A DNA stretch of 64,000 nucleotides from Actinomadura syzygii. Its GTDB lineage: Bacteria > Actinomycetota > Actinomycetes > Streptosporangiales > Streptosporangiaceae. Positions 8,382 through 16,161 of the stretch are shown piece by piece. The notes beneath the pieces were generated by a model. That model was not told the origin of the DNA and ran no database searches. It worked only from the letters and a program-made list of their open reading frames with translations. Each line of letters begins with the position of its first letter. The first letter of the stretch is position 1. The translations under genes and the position numbers were made by a program. The DNA lies in the NCBI RefSeq assembly GCF_008085905.1, contig NZ_VSFF01000002.1:620001-684000 (forward strand), in the 5' to 3' direction.

Positions 8382-9161
8382 TCACTCCGGCTTCACGCCC
8401 CACGCGGAGATCAGCGGGGCGAGGGTCAGGTCGATGCGGCCGGCGGCGATGACGTCGAGGAGGCGGTCGATCTCGTCGGCGGTGACCTGACCTCCCGCGA
8501 CGAGCTTGTCGCGGACCTGCCGGATCGTCGCCGCCTCCAGCACGCCGCACGCGGGCGACACGATCGGGGAGAACGCGTCGGCGCGGACGTCCGTCAGGCC
8601 CGCCTCGCGGAGCAGCCGGGGGAGGCGGCGCCCGTAGGCGAGGTCCGCGCCGCGCTCGGCGAGCAGCGCGCGGAAGCCGCGCCGGACGTGGTTGGCGAGC
8701 CGCTCGTCGGGACCGTGCTCGTCGGGGCAGGCGAGCGGTTGCAGCGCGGGGTCGGCGTCCTCGACGAGCAGCACGCCGCCGGGGCGCAGGCTGTCGACCA
8801 TCGTCCGCAGCACGCGGTCGCGGTCGGCCAGGTGGACGAGGACCAGCCGGGCGTGGACGACGTCGAAGGGCCCGGCGGGCGGGGCGTCTCGGACGATGTC
8901 GTGCCGTGCGACCTCGAACGGCGGGTCGGCGGGCAGCCAGCTCACGTCGATGTCGGTGGCGAGGACGCGCCCGTCCGGGCCGACGCGCCGCGCCAGCCAG
9001 GTCGGGACGGTCGGCCCGCCCGCGCCGACCTCCCAGCAGCGCCGGCCGGTGGTGACGCCGACGTCGTCGAAATGGCGGAACGTCCATGCGTCGAACAGTT
9101 CGGCGATGGCCTCGAAACGTTCCCCGGCTTCGATCTGGCGGTTGCTCAGCAGATAGTCCAC
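8382..9161 (-). CDS. Class I SAM-dependent methyltransferase at the end of the DUF1257/Hsp70/HsdMS operon
   Basis: 259 residues. SAM-binding region 'CWEVGAGGPTVPTWLARRVG', then 'VLATDIDVSWLP', 'FDVVHARLVLVHLADRDRVL' and 'LRPGGVLLVEDADP' are those of Methyltransf_11/25 enzymes. No NPPY/SPPY motif, so not an amino-DNA methylase. The start lies 18 bases after the hsdS stop on the same strand, making it the last gene of a 12-gene run. Substrate is unknown; whether it serves the system or merely sits downstream cannot be read from the sequence. Confidence 0.82.
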   Translation of the reverse strand: MDYLLSNRQIEAGERFEAIAELFDAWTFRHFDDVGVTTGRRCWEVGAGGPTVPTWLARRVGPDGRVLATDIDVSWLPADPPFEVARHDIVRDAPPAGPFDVVHARLVLVHLADRDRVLRTMVDSLRPGGVLLVEDADPALQPLACPDEHGPDERLANHVRRGFRALLAERGADLAYGRRLPRLLREAGLTDVRADAFSPIVSPACGVLEAATIRQVRDKLVAGGQVTADEIDRLLDVIAAGRIDLTLAPLISAWGVKPE

Positions 9162-9179
9162 GCCCCGATGATGCCGTGT

Positions 9180-10220
9180 TCAGGGGATCAGGGCGGGAAG
9201 GAGGGTGTCGCGGAGTTCCGCGAGGGTCGCGCTCTCGGCAGTCGCGGCCTCGACCCGGCGGGCGAGCGGCCGGACGAACTCGTGGAACTCGCGCGCGCGG
9301 TCGTCGCCCGGCCAGGGGACCTCGAACGCGGCGAGGTCGGACCATTTCGCGCGCGGCATCCGGGTGCCGTCCCCGATCGCCGTCGCGTGCGCCACGACCT
9401 CGTCGCTCGACAGCGCGGCGAGCAGCCAGCCGCGCCGCGCCTCGCTCTTCGGCCGGACGACGAGAATGTCGGTGGACGCGACGCCGTCCACGAAGGCGAG
9501 ACCCACCTTGTGGAAATGGGGGCGCAGTTTCCCGAAGAGCACGTCCCCGGCGGCGAACCGCCGTTTCCCGCTGGTGATCCCGGCGGCCGTGCCCCAGGCC
9601 GAGAGCCACATGCGGCGCCTCGGCATGTGCTCCAGCGCGATGTAGTTCTCGTCGTGGCCGATCCGCTCGGCGGGGACGCTCGACCGCACCGGGGAGCCGA
9701 GTTCGCCGATCCGGACCGAGCCGACGGCCAGGGCGGACGCCTCCTCGAAGCGGGCGCGGACCAGGTCGTCCGCGAGGGCGGCGATCCGCTCGTTCGCGGC
9801 GATCTTGTCGTCCAGCGCGCCGAGGACGGACACCGCCGACTCCTGCTCCGCCCGCGTCAGCCGCGGTACGCCGAGCCGTTTCAGAATGCCCTGCGTGAGG
9901 AGGGGCTGACCCGACCCGATCCGGTACCGGTTCAGGCCGAGTCTGGTGAGCAGGTAATAGACGTACCGGGGGTGCACACCGTCCTTCGCCGTGGCGATGA
10001 TGGCGTTGTCGGTGACCCAGCACGGGGCGCGGCTGTAATGGACGGCGCCGCAATACGACCCGACCCGCCCGACGATGGTGCTGTCGGCGTCGGCGTTGAA
10101 CCGCTCCGATGTGCCGATGACGCCGTTCGCCCCGTAGACGCTGTATCCGGGGCCCTTCTCGGACGGCCGGGCCTTCCCGGTGGAGAACGCGACGAGTTCC
10201 CCCAGGACGCCGCTATTCAT
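9180..10220 (-). CDS. hsdS: Type I restriction-modification specificity subunit HsdS
   Basis: 346 residues. HsdS pairs with two HsdM subunits to choose the asymmetric DNA target. Two target-recognition domains are visible: the first around 'YGANGVIGTSERFNADADST' and 'GSYCGAVHYSRAPCWVTDNA', the second around 'ENYIALEHMPRRR' to 'GDVLFGKLRPHFHKVG', each followed by a helical spacer ('LGALDDKIAANERIAALADD' and 'LARRVEAATAESATLAELRD'). The length is normal to slightly short. ATG at 10220 overlaps the hsdM stop by 8 bases, so translation is coupled. No hsdR occurs in the window. Confidence 0.92.
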   Translation of the reverse strand: MNSGVLGELVAFSTGKARPSEKGPGYSVYGANGVIGTSERFNADADSTIVGRVGSYCGAVHYSRAPCWVTDNAIIATAKDGVHPRYVYYLLTRLGLNRYRIGSGQPLLTQGILKRLGVPRLTRAEQESAVSVLGALDDKIAANERIAALADDLVRARFEEASALAVGSVRIGELGSPVRSSVPAERIGHDENYIALEHMPRRRMWLSAWGTAAGITSGKRRFAAGDVLFGKLRPHFHKVGLAFVDGVASTDILVVRPKSEARRGWLLAALSSDEVVAHATAIGDGTRMPRAKWSDLAAFEVPWPGDDRAREFHEFVRPLARRVEAATAESATLAELRDTLLPALIP

Positions 10221-11616
10221 CGAGGCGTCGCAGTTCGTCGCGGACGACGTGGTCGAGGCGTTCCGACTCGTCCAACTGCGCGAAGAGTTCCTTGGTGAGG
10301 CGCTCGATGCGGTCGGCGACGGGTTCGCCGTCCGGAGTGCGCGGGGCGGCGGCGCCGACGTAGCGGCCGGGGGTGAGGACGTGGTCGTTGGCCCTGATCT
10401 CGTCCAGCCCGGCGGAATGGCAGAAGCCCGGGACGTCCGAATGGGAGCGGTCGCGCCAGGAATGGTAGGCGTCGGCGATCCGGCCGATGTCGGGGTCGGT
10501 GAGGACTCGTTCGGTGCGGTCGACCATCGTCCCCATGCCGCGTGCGTCGACGAAGAGGATCTCGTCGCGCACGCGCTTGTCCCTGTCGAAGAACCACAGG
10601 CACGCCGGGATCTGCGTGCTGCGGAAAAGCTGCCCCGGCAGCGCGACCACGCACGAGACCAGATCGGCGTCCACCATCGCCGCCCGGATCCGGCGCTCCG
10701 CCGACTGCCGGGACGACATCGACCCGTTCGCCATGACCACCCCGGCCGCGCCGCGCGGGCCGAGTTTCGCGACGATGTGCTGCATCCACGCGAAATTGGC
10801 GTTCCCGGCCGGGGGGACGCCGAAGCTCCAGCGCGGGTCGGCGGGATCGCGATACCAGTCCGACATGTTGAACGGCGGATTGGCGAGGACGAAGTCGGCT
10901 TCGAGCCCCGGATGCGCGTCGGCGTGGAAGGCGTCCGCCCGGCGGATGTCACCGGCGATCTCGTGGACGGCGAGGTTCATCCTGGCCAGCCGCCAGGTCC
11001 GCTCGTTCGCCTCCTGCCCGTGGACGGCGATGTCGTCCAGCCGTCCCCGGTGGCTCCGCACGAACTTCTCCGCCTGCACGAACATGCCGCCCGACCCGCA
11101 GCACGGGTCGTAGACGCGCCCCTTGAAAGGGCGGAGGATTTCGACCAGCAGCTTTACGACGCTCGGCGGGGTGTAGAACTCGCCGCCGCGTTTCCCCTCC
11201 GCCCGCGCGAACTTCTCCAGGAAGTATTCGTAGACCTCGCCGAGAACGTCCCGCGCCCTTCGCCCGCCAAAGCGGGCCGCGCCGATCAGGGCGACCAGTT
11301 CGCCGAGCCGCCGCTGGTCGACGTCCCGGAAGATGAGCGGCAGAACGCCGTCGAGCGACGGATTGGCGCGCATCACCGTGTCCATGGCCGCGTCGACGCG
11401 CACGCCGACCGTGTCCGGATCGCCCGCCGCGATGTCGGCCCAGCGCGCGCCGTCCGGCACCCGGAAGGCCCCGGAACCCGCCGAGTCGGACACGTACTTG
11501 AGGAATACCAGCCCGAGGACGAAGTCCTTGTACTGGGCCGCGTCCACCGATCCGCGCAGCTTTCCGGCGGCCTTCCAGAGCACCTCCGTGAGTTCCGCCG
11601 TCATGGACAGGATCAT
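10213..11616 (-). CDS. hsdM: Type I restriction-modification DNA methyltransferase subunit HsdM
   Basis: 467 residues. An N-terminal helical HsdM_N domain ('LWKAAGKLRGSVDAAQYKD'), then the N6-adenine methylase domain with 'GEFYTP', SAM motif 'DPCCGSGGM' (170-178) and catalytic 'NPPF' (246-249). The enzyme would methylate adenine in the HsdS target. It starts 19 bases after the stop of the second DUF1257 gene on the same strand, so it may be transcribed with the chaperone/AAA+ system. With no HsdR nearby, it either works as a modification-only pair, relies on a distant R subunit, or marks DNA for the neighbouring system. Confidence 0.95.
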   Translation of the reverse strand: MILSMTAELTEVLWKAAGKLRGSVDAAQYKDFVLGLVFLKYVSDSAGSGAFRVPDGARWADIAAGDPDTVGVRVDAAMDTVMRANPSLDGVLPLIFRDVDQRRLGELVALIGAARFGGRRARDVLGEVYEYFLEKFARAEGKRGGEFYTPPSVVKLLVEILRPFKGRVYDPCCGSGGMFVQAEKFVRSHRGRLDDIAVHGQEANERTWRLARMNLAVHEIAGDIRRADAFHADAHPGLEADFVLANPPFNMSDWYRDPADPRWSFGVPPAGNANFAWMQHIVAKLGPRGAAGVVMANGSMSSRQSAERRIRAAMVDADLVSCVVALPGQLFRSTQIPACLWFFDRDKRVRDEILFVDARGMGTMVDRTERVLTDPDIGRIADAYHSWRDRSHSDVPGFCHSAGLDEIRANDHVLTPGRYVGAAAPRTPDGEPVADRIERLTKELFAQLDESERLDHVVRDELRRLDE

Positions 11617-11635
11617 CCCAGGACGCGGCCGGACC

Positions 11636-12049
11636 TCAGAACACCGTGCGCCGCAATGTCAGCCTGACCTCGCCCGTCCGCTTGTCGGTCTCCTCGGCGG
11701 CGACGGTGAAGCCGTTGGCCTCGGCGTAGGCGAGCGCGGTCAGCCGCCCGTACCGCCGCGCCACCTTCCGCAGCCATTCCGCGTTGTATTTCCGGCGGTC
11801 GAACTCGCTGATGATGGCCTCGAACGTGCCGTCCGCCGTCCGGTGGAACCCGATGTCGTTGCTCGCCGTGCCGACGTGCCGCCGCCGGACGGCGACCTCC
11901 GCCTTCTCCGGACGGACATCGCCCTGATATCCGTAAAGCGGAGTCGGCCGCGCATGCGACTCGACCTCGCGAAAGCCCAGCTCGCGCAACACGGCGACGA
12001 GCCGCTCCTGATCGGTGATAGCAGTACGGACCTTAGTGAAATGCGACAT
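11636..12049 (-). CDS. DUF1257 (Ycf35-like) protein, second copy
   Basis: 137 residues beginning MSHFTKVRTAITD, the hallmark start of DUF1257/Ycf35. The middle 'YGYQGDVRPEKAEVAVRRRH' and the end 'GEVRLTLRR' also fit. Ycf35 homologues occur in plastids, cyanobacteria and actinobacteria; their function is not established. A sister copy begins the same operon at 23623; the two share the MSHFTKVRT start, the central charged 'R-K-A-E' strand and the C-terminal VxLRR strand but are otherwise quite different. The ATG has GAAGGAA seven bases upstream. It lies 80 bases beyond the Hsp70 stop and 19 before hsdM. Confidence 0.85.
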   Translation of the reverse strand: MSHFTKVRTAITDQERLVAVLRELGFREVESHARPTPLYGYQGDVRPEKAEVAVRRRHVGTASNDIGFHRTADGTFEAIISEFDRRKYNAEWLRKVARRYGRLTALAYAEANGFTVAAEETDKRTGEVRLTLRRTVF

Positions 12050-12090
12050 ACGTTTCCTTCCTGGGGGCGACCCCCGGACCCCCGGAGGGG

Positions 12091-12125
12091 GCGGCATGAT
12101 CCTCGCTTCGCTGCGGTCATGCCGC
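12091..12125. repeat. Inverted repeat between the Hsp70 and DUF1257 genes
   Basis: GCGGCATGA (12091-12099) is complementary to TCATGCCGC (12117-12125), with a 17-base loop, in the only sizeable gap inside the operon. The gap also holds a GGGGGCGACCCCC-type run. It could be a processing or attenuation hairpin separating the chaperone module from the DUF1257-HsdMS module. Confidence 0.4.
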
Positions 12126-12129
12126 CCGC

Positions 12130-13728
12130 TCAGGAAAGCCTGACGACGGGTTGTTGGTCGAGGACGAGGAGGTTGCGCTGGATGTCGTAGGCGGAGACCG
12201 TCAGGCGCTTCTGCGCGTCCACCCGGAAGTCGAGCCGGAAGCGGTCGATGCCCGCCTTCGCCGGAGGGTCGGCCTCCAGGAACGTCGGGCTCTCCTCGTT
12301 GAGCCACAGCCGCGACCGCTGCTGCATGCGCTGCGCGGTGACCGCGACGGTCCGCGCGCCGCCGTTCGCGTCGAACATGATCTCCAGGTCGGAGCTCGCC
12401 TCCCGGTAGCTCGCGTGGGCCAGCTCGTACACGGCGATGCCGAGGTTGCGCTGCCCGTCCCGGATCGCCTTGATCGTGAGCATCTTCACCGGCTCCGGCG
12501 TCGGGTACTCGGTCCCGGCCCGGACGAGCGTCTCGAACTCGTACGCCCCGGTGTCGCGGTTGACGTGCCGGATCGCGTAGTCGTGCTGGATGTGGTCGCT
12601 CAGCTCGTACCCGCCCGCGATCCCCGCCGCACCGGCGGCGACGGCCTCCAGCGGACGGTCCAGGTGCAGGGCGTCCGGCGGGAACTGGAGCGACAGGACG
12701 TCCCGCACCGCCGGGATCAGGCTCGTCCCGCCGACGAGGAACACCTTGCCGATCTCGTCCGCAGGGAAGCCCTTCGCGGCGGCGCCGTCCAGCGTCTTGC
12801 GCAGCGCCCGGTTGACCCGGCCGAGAATGTCCTTCTGCCGGAGCAGCCCCTCGAAGTCCGCGCGCCCGACCTCCACCCGGTACGGCCCGGACTCGACGAC
12901 CGCCGCGTCCGCCGCCGTCAGCGCGACCTTGGCCCGCTCCGCCGACCGCAGCAGCTCCCGGAACACCCGGTTGTACTCCTCGGTGTCGCCGAACGGGACG
13001 CCCGCCTTCTCCGCCACGTACTCGGCGAGCAGCGCGTCGATGTGGTCGCCGCCGAGGTCGAGGCCCGCCTTGGAGATCGTCCGGACGGCCGCGCCCGCCG
13101 TCGCGTTGGACGGGTCCAGCACCTTCACCACCGACGTGTCGAGCGTCCCGGCGCCGAAGTCGAACACGAGGAACACCTCGCCCGGGTTCAGCCGCGCGCT
13201 GTACCCGACGGCGGCGGCGGTCGCCTCGTCCACCACGCGGAGCCGGGCGCCGCCGCCCGCGTCCTCGCCGACCTCCCGGACGAGCCAGTCCCGGTAGGCG
13301 TCGAACGACTCGACCGGCGCGGTCGCGACGATCTCCAGGTCGCCGGAGTCGACGGCGAGGATCGCGCTCGCCATCACGTCGGACAGGAACCGGGTCGCCG
13401 CCTCCCGCGCCGTCACGGTGCGGTCGCCGCCGAGCCGCCGCGGGATGTCGACGGACCGTCCGGTGACCGCGCTCTTCGTCGACTGGAACACGACCGCGCC
13501 CGGTCCTGCGGCGACCTCGTCGGTCACCTGCGCGCCGATCCAGCGGCGGTCGTCCGTCGCGGAGAACGCGATCCGGGACGGCACGACCCGCTGGTTCACG
13601 CCCCGGCTCCCCTCCCGCGACAGGTCGAGCCCGGGCAGCGGGATCGGCTCGCCCCTGTCCAGGGTGTGGTCCCATCCGGCGACGACGGTGTTCGCCGTGC
13701 CGAAGTCGATCCCGATGCGGGTCGTCAT
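12130..13728 (-). CDS. Hsp70-family chaperone (short, divergent DnaK-like)
   Basis: 532 residues, about 100 shorter than DnaK. The actin-fold ATPase is complete: phosphate-1 'GIDFGTANTVV' (5-15), 'VVDEATAAAVGYSA', phosphate-2 'VFDFGAGTLDTSVVK', and adenosine loop 'VFLVGGTSLIPAVRDVL'. A reduced substrate-binding beta domain follows ('TPEPVKMLTIKAIRDGQRN', 'DFRVDAQKRLTVSAYD'); the helical lid is missing. No DnaJ or GrpE gene accompanies it, so it is not the housekeeping chaperone. It lies 25 bases after the last of the three tandem repeat proteins, which may be its clients or co-chaperones. That link is inference from gene order. Confidence 0.93.
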   Translation of the reverse strand: MTTRIGIDFGTANTVVAGWDHTLDRGEPIPLPGLDLSREGSRGVNQRVVPSRIAFSATDDRRWIGAQVTDEVAAGPGAVVFQSTKSAVTGRSVDIPRRLGGDRTVTAREAATRFLSDVMASAILAVDSGDLEIVATAPVESFDAYRDWLVREVGEDAGGGARLRVVDEATAAAVGYSARLNPGEVFLVFDFGAGTLDTSVVKVLDPSNATAGAAVRTISKAGLDLGGDHIDALLAEYVAEKAGVPFGDTEEYNRVFRELLRSAERAKVALTAADAAVVESGPYRVEVGRADFEGLLRQKDILGRVNRALRKTLDGAAAKGFPADEIGKVFLVGGTSLIPAVRDVLSLQFPPDALHLDRPLEAVAAGAAGIAGGYELSDHIQHDYAIRHVNRDTGAYEFETLVRAGTEYPTPEPVKMLTIKAIRDGQRNLGIAVYELAHASYREASSDLEIMFDANGGARTVAVTAQRMQQRSRLWLNEESPTFLEADPPAKAGIDRFRLDFRVDAQKRLTVSAYDIQRNLLVLDQQPVVRLS

Positions 13729-13753
13729 GCCGTTCCCTTCTATTGCCAGTGCT

Positions 13754-16153
13754 TCACAGGCTGATGTCGTGGACGCCCGCCGCGAGCTGGACGGCGCCGC
13801 CCAGCTCCACGTCGAACCGGAAGCGGTACTCCAGGCACGCCTGGAGCAGTTCGAGGACGGCCCGGTCCCGGCCCCGGACCGCCGGGGCGGACAGCGCCGC
13901 GCCCACCGGCCCGAGGTGGCGCGGCACCAGCTCCGCCAGCGGCCGCCGCGCGATCCCGGGCACCTCGCGGAGCCGCAGATCGTACAGGTCGACGTTGCCG
14001 TCGCCGTGCCCGGCGGCGAGGAACTCCCCGCTCGGCGACACGGTCAGGCCGGTGGGCCGCCCGCCGCCGGGGCCGTGCCGGGTGTCGATGTGGTCGAGCG
14101 TCGTGCCGCTGAGGAAGTGCAGGTCACCGGACCTGTCCGTGATGACGGGCTCACTGAGGTGCGGCAGCACGCCGAGGCCCGTGCACCCCTGGATCTGCGC
14201 CTGCCGGGACGGGACGCGGTGCCCGTCCTCCACCCGCAGCAGCGTCGCCCACCCGTGCGGGTCGGCGCACACGACGGTGTAGGCGTCGATGAACTCGGCG
14301 AACCTGACGGCCCGCCCCGGATGGGCGCTGACCGCGGACTCGCCCCCCGGGTGCACCAGGTGGACCGATCGGCCGAGCAGGGCGAGCCGTCCCGAGGCGC
14401 GGTGCGCGGTGATCTGCCGCGGCCACTGCCGCCGTCCGAGGCCGAACTCGGAGACGTGCCGCACCCGGACGCGGCCGTCGGCCGAGCCGAGCAGCACCTC
14501 CCCGTCGCGGGTGCCGCCCGCGAAGCCGCCGTCCGCGCCGACCAGCGCCAGCGACGTGATCGACGCGGCGCCCTCGTGCAGGGGCCGGACGTCGCCGTCC
14601 GCGCAGCGCAGCACCCGGCACGCGGCCGACTGCCCGGCCCACCGCTCCCCGGCGATCACCGCGCCGTTCCCGACGTGCAGGACGCTCCCGACCGGCGCGT
14701 CGAACCAGTCGTACCGTTCGGCGAGCCGCGCGGTGCGCAGGTCGAACACGCCCGCGACGCGGGGACGTCCGGCGACGGCGAGGAACGGGCCGTCCGGCGC
14801 GAACGACACGCCGTCGACGTGGTGGCGGAACCGCAGCCGCGCCTGCCGGACCGCGCGCCACGTCCCGTCGTCCTCGGGGCGGAGGCCGTCGCGGACGGCG
14901 GCGAGGTCGGCGGCGCGGAACAGCGCGAACAGGCGGCGGCCGTCGTCGTCGCGCGGCGTCCAGCCCTCGAACAGGCGGAACAGGACGGCCCCGGTGGCGA
15001 TCGGCACGTCCAGGACGAGCATCCAGAGGTCGTCCCACGCGCGTCGCGCGGCGAGCTGCTCGGCGACGTAGCGGATCTCCTCCGCCGTCATCGTCGGGAT
15101 GCGCTCGCGGCGGTCCTCGCCGACGATGACGCGGACGAGGTCGAGGTCGCCCTCGGTGAGCATGGCCTGCCGGGCGCGGGCGCGCTGGTCGTCGGACGCG
15201 GAGGTGTAGGCCAGGGAGAGGAGGCCGCCGTCGGGGTCGAGCGCGCGGTGCTGCTCCGGCTGGCCGGTGAGCAGGTAGAACAGGGCGCGGCCCACCGGGT
15301 CGGCGGGGGCGAGCCGGTGCTCGGCGCACAGCTCCGCCAGATCCGGCTCGGTCAGCGCCCGCTCGCACACCTGCTCGACGAGCGGACGGTCGTCCAGCTC
15401 CCGGATCTTCGCGGCGGCGATCTCCCGGACGGGATGCCCCCGCCGCTCCAGCGCGTCGAGCAGCGCCGCGCGGTAGGGCGAGCGGCGCAGGACGCCCGCG
15501 TCCGACTCCAGCACGATCACGCTCGTCGGCATCACCTGCTCGTCGGCCGCCGGACGCCGCCAGCGCACCAGCGCGTCGAACACGTCATGGGCGGGTGACG
15601 TCAGCCATTCGTTCCACAGGGCGTCGAGGGCCGGGCCGGGCGGCGGGGCGGCGTTCGCCAGGAGGACCGCGCGCAGCCGCGTCCCCGGACCGGCGCCCAC
15701 CTCCCACAGGGCGGCGAGGTGCGGGCCGGTGGCGTCCCGGCAGGTGTCCTCTGCGTGCCGCCGCACGTCGGGATCCGGATCGGTGAGCAGGCCGGGTGCC
15801 CACTCGGTGTCGGACGGCGTCCATTCGCCGAGCCGTCCGAGCAGGGCGAGGGTCTCCAACCTGGACGGCCTCCCCGTCGCGACGGCGCCGGTCTCCAGGA
15901 CGACGGCGCGCAGTGCGGCGTCGCGGGTCCGCGCCCAGCACAGCGCGATCATCGCCTTCGCCTGTTCGCGGTGCCGGTGGTCGGGCGTCCGCGCGATGCG
16001 GGCGATCTCCGCCAGCGCGCGGGCGTCCCGCGTCGCCGCCGCGAGCAGCAGCCGCGCGGCGCGGGCGCCCCACGGGCCCCGCCGGGTGCTCGCCGCCGCC
16101 CAGCGCTCCACCCGGCGCTCCGCCCGCCCTTTCGCCCGCCGCCGTTCCGTCAT
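13754..16153 (-). CDS. Helical-repeat plus beta-propeller protein, paralogue 1 of 3
   Basis: 799 residues, no known function. The N-terminal half is alpha-helical and HEAT-like, with a segment shared by all three paralogues ('EQHRALDPDG', 'LLSLAYTSASDDQRARAR', 'EGDLDLVRVIVG'). The C-terminal half looks like a WD40-type propeller: 'DGVSFAPDGPFLAVAG', 'VAGVFDLRTARLAERYD' and 'GLTVSPSGEFLAAGHGDG'. It ends 'YRFRFDVELG...HDISL', a tail kept in all three. ATG at 16153, 8 bases after the stop of paralogue 2. No signal peptide or membrane segment, so cytosolic. A scaffold or sensor role is plausible from the fold. A continuous open frame runs on above 16153 but reads through paralogue 2 out of frame and is not protein. 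Confidence 0.8.
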   Translation of the reverse strand: MTERRRAKGRAERRVERWAAASTRRGPWGARAARLLLAAATRDARALAEIARIARTPDHRHREQAKAMIALCWARTRDAALRAVVLETGAVATGRPSRLETLALLGRLGEWTPSDTEWAPGLLTDPDPDVRRHAEDTCRDATGPHLAALWEVGAGPGTRLRAVLLANAAPPPGPALDALWNEWLTSPAHDVFDALVRWRRPAADEQVMPTSVIVLESDAGVLRRSPYRAALLDALERRGHPVREIAAAKIRELDDRPLVEQVCERALTEPDLAELCAEHRLAPADPVGRALFYLLTGQPEQHRALDPDGGLLSLAYTSASDDQRARARQAMLTEGDLDLVRVIVGEDRRERIPTMTAEEIRYVAEQLAARRAWDDLWMLVLDVPIATGAVLFRLFEGWTPRDDDGRRLFALFRAADLAAVRDGLRPEDDGTWRAVRQARLRFRHHVDGVSFAPDGPFLAVAGRPRVAGVFDLRTARLAERYDWFDAPVGSVLHVGNGAVIAGERWAGQSAACRVLRCADGDVRPLHEGAASITSLALVGADGGFAGGTRDGEVLLGSADGRVRVRHVSEFGLGRRQWPRQITAHRASGRLALLGRSVHLVHPGGESAVSAHPGRAVRFAEFIDAYTVVCADPHGWATLLRVEDGHRVPSRQAQIQGCTGLGVLPHLSEPVITDRSGDLHFLSGTTLDHIDTRHGPGGGRPTGLTVSPSGEFLAAGHGDGNVDLYDLRLREVPGIARRPLAELVPRHLGPVGAALSAPAVRGRDRAVLELLQACLEYRFRFDVELGGAVQLAAGVHDISL

Positions 16154-16161
16154 GCCCCACC

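Noticed and set aside
12130..13728. Housekeeping DnaK
   Set aside because: Too short, no lid region, and no dnaJ or grpE next to it; embedded in an unrelated operon.
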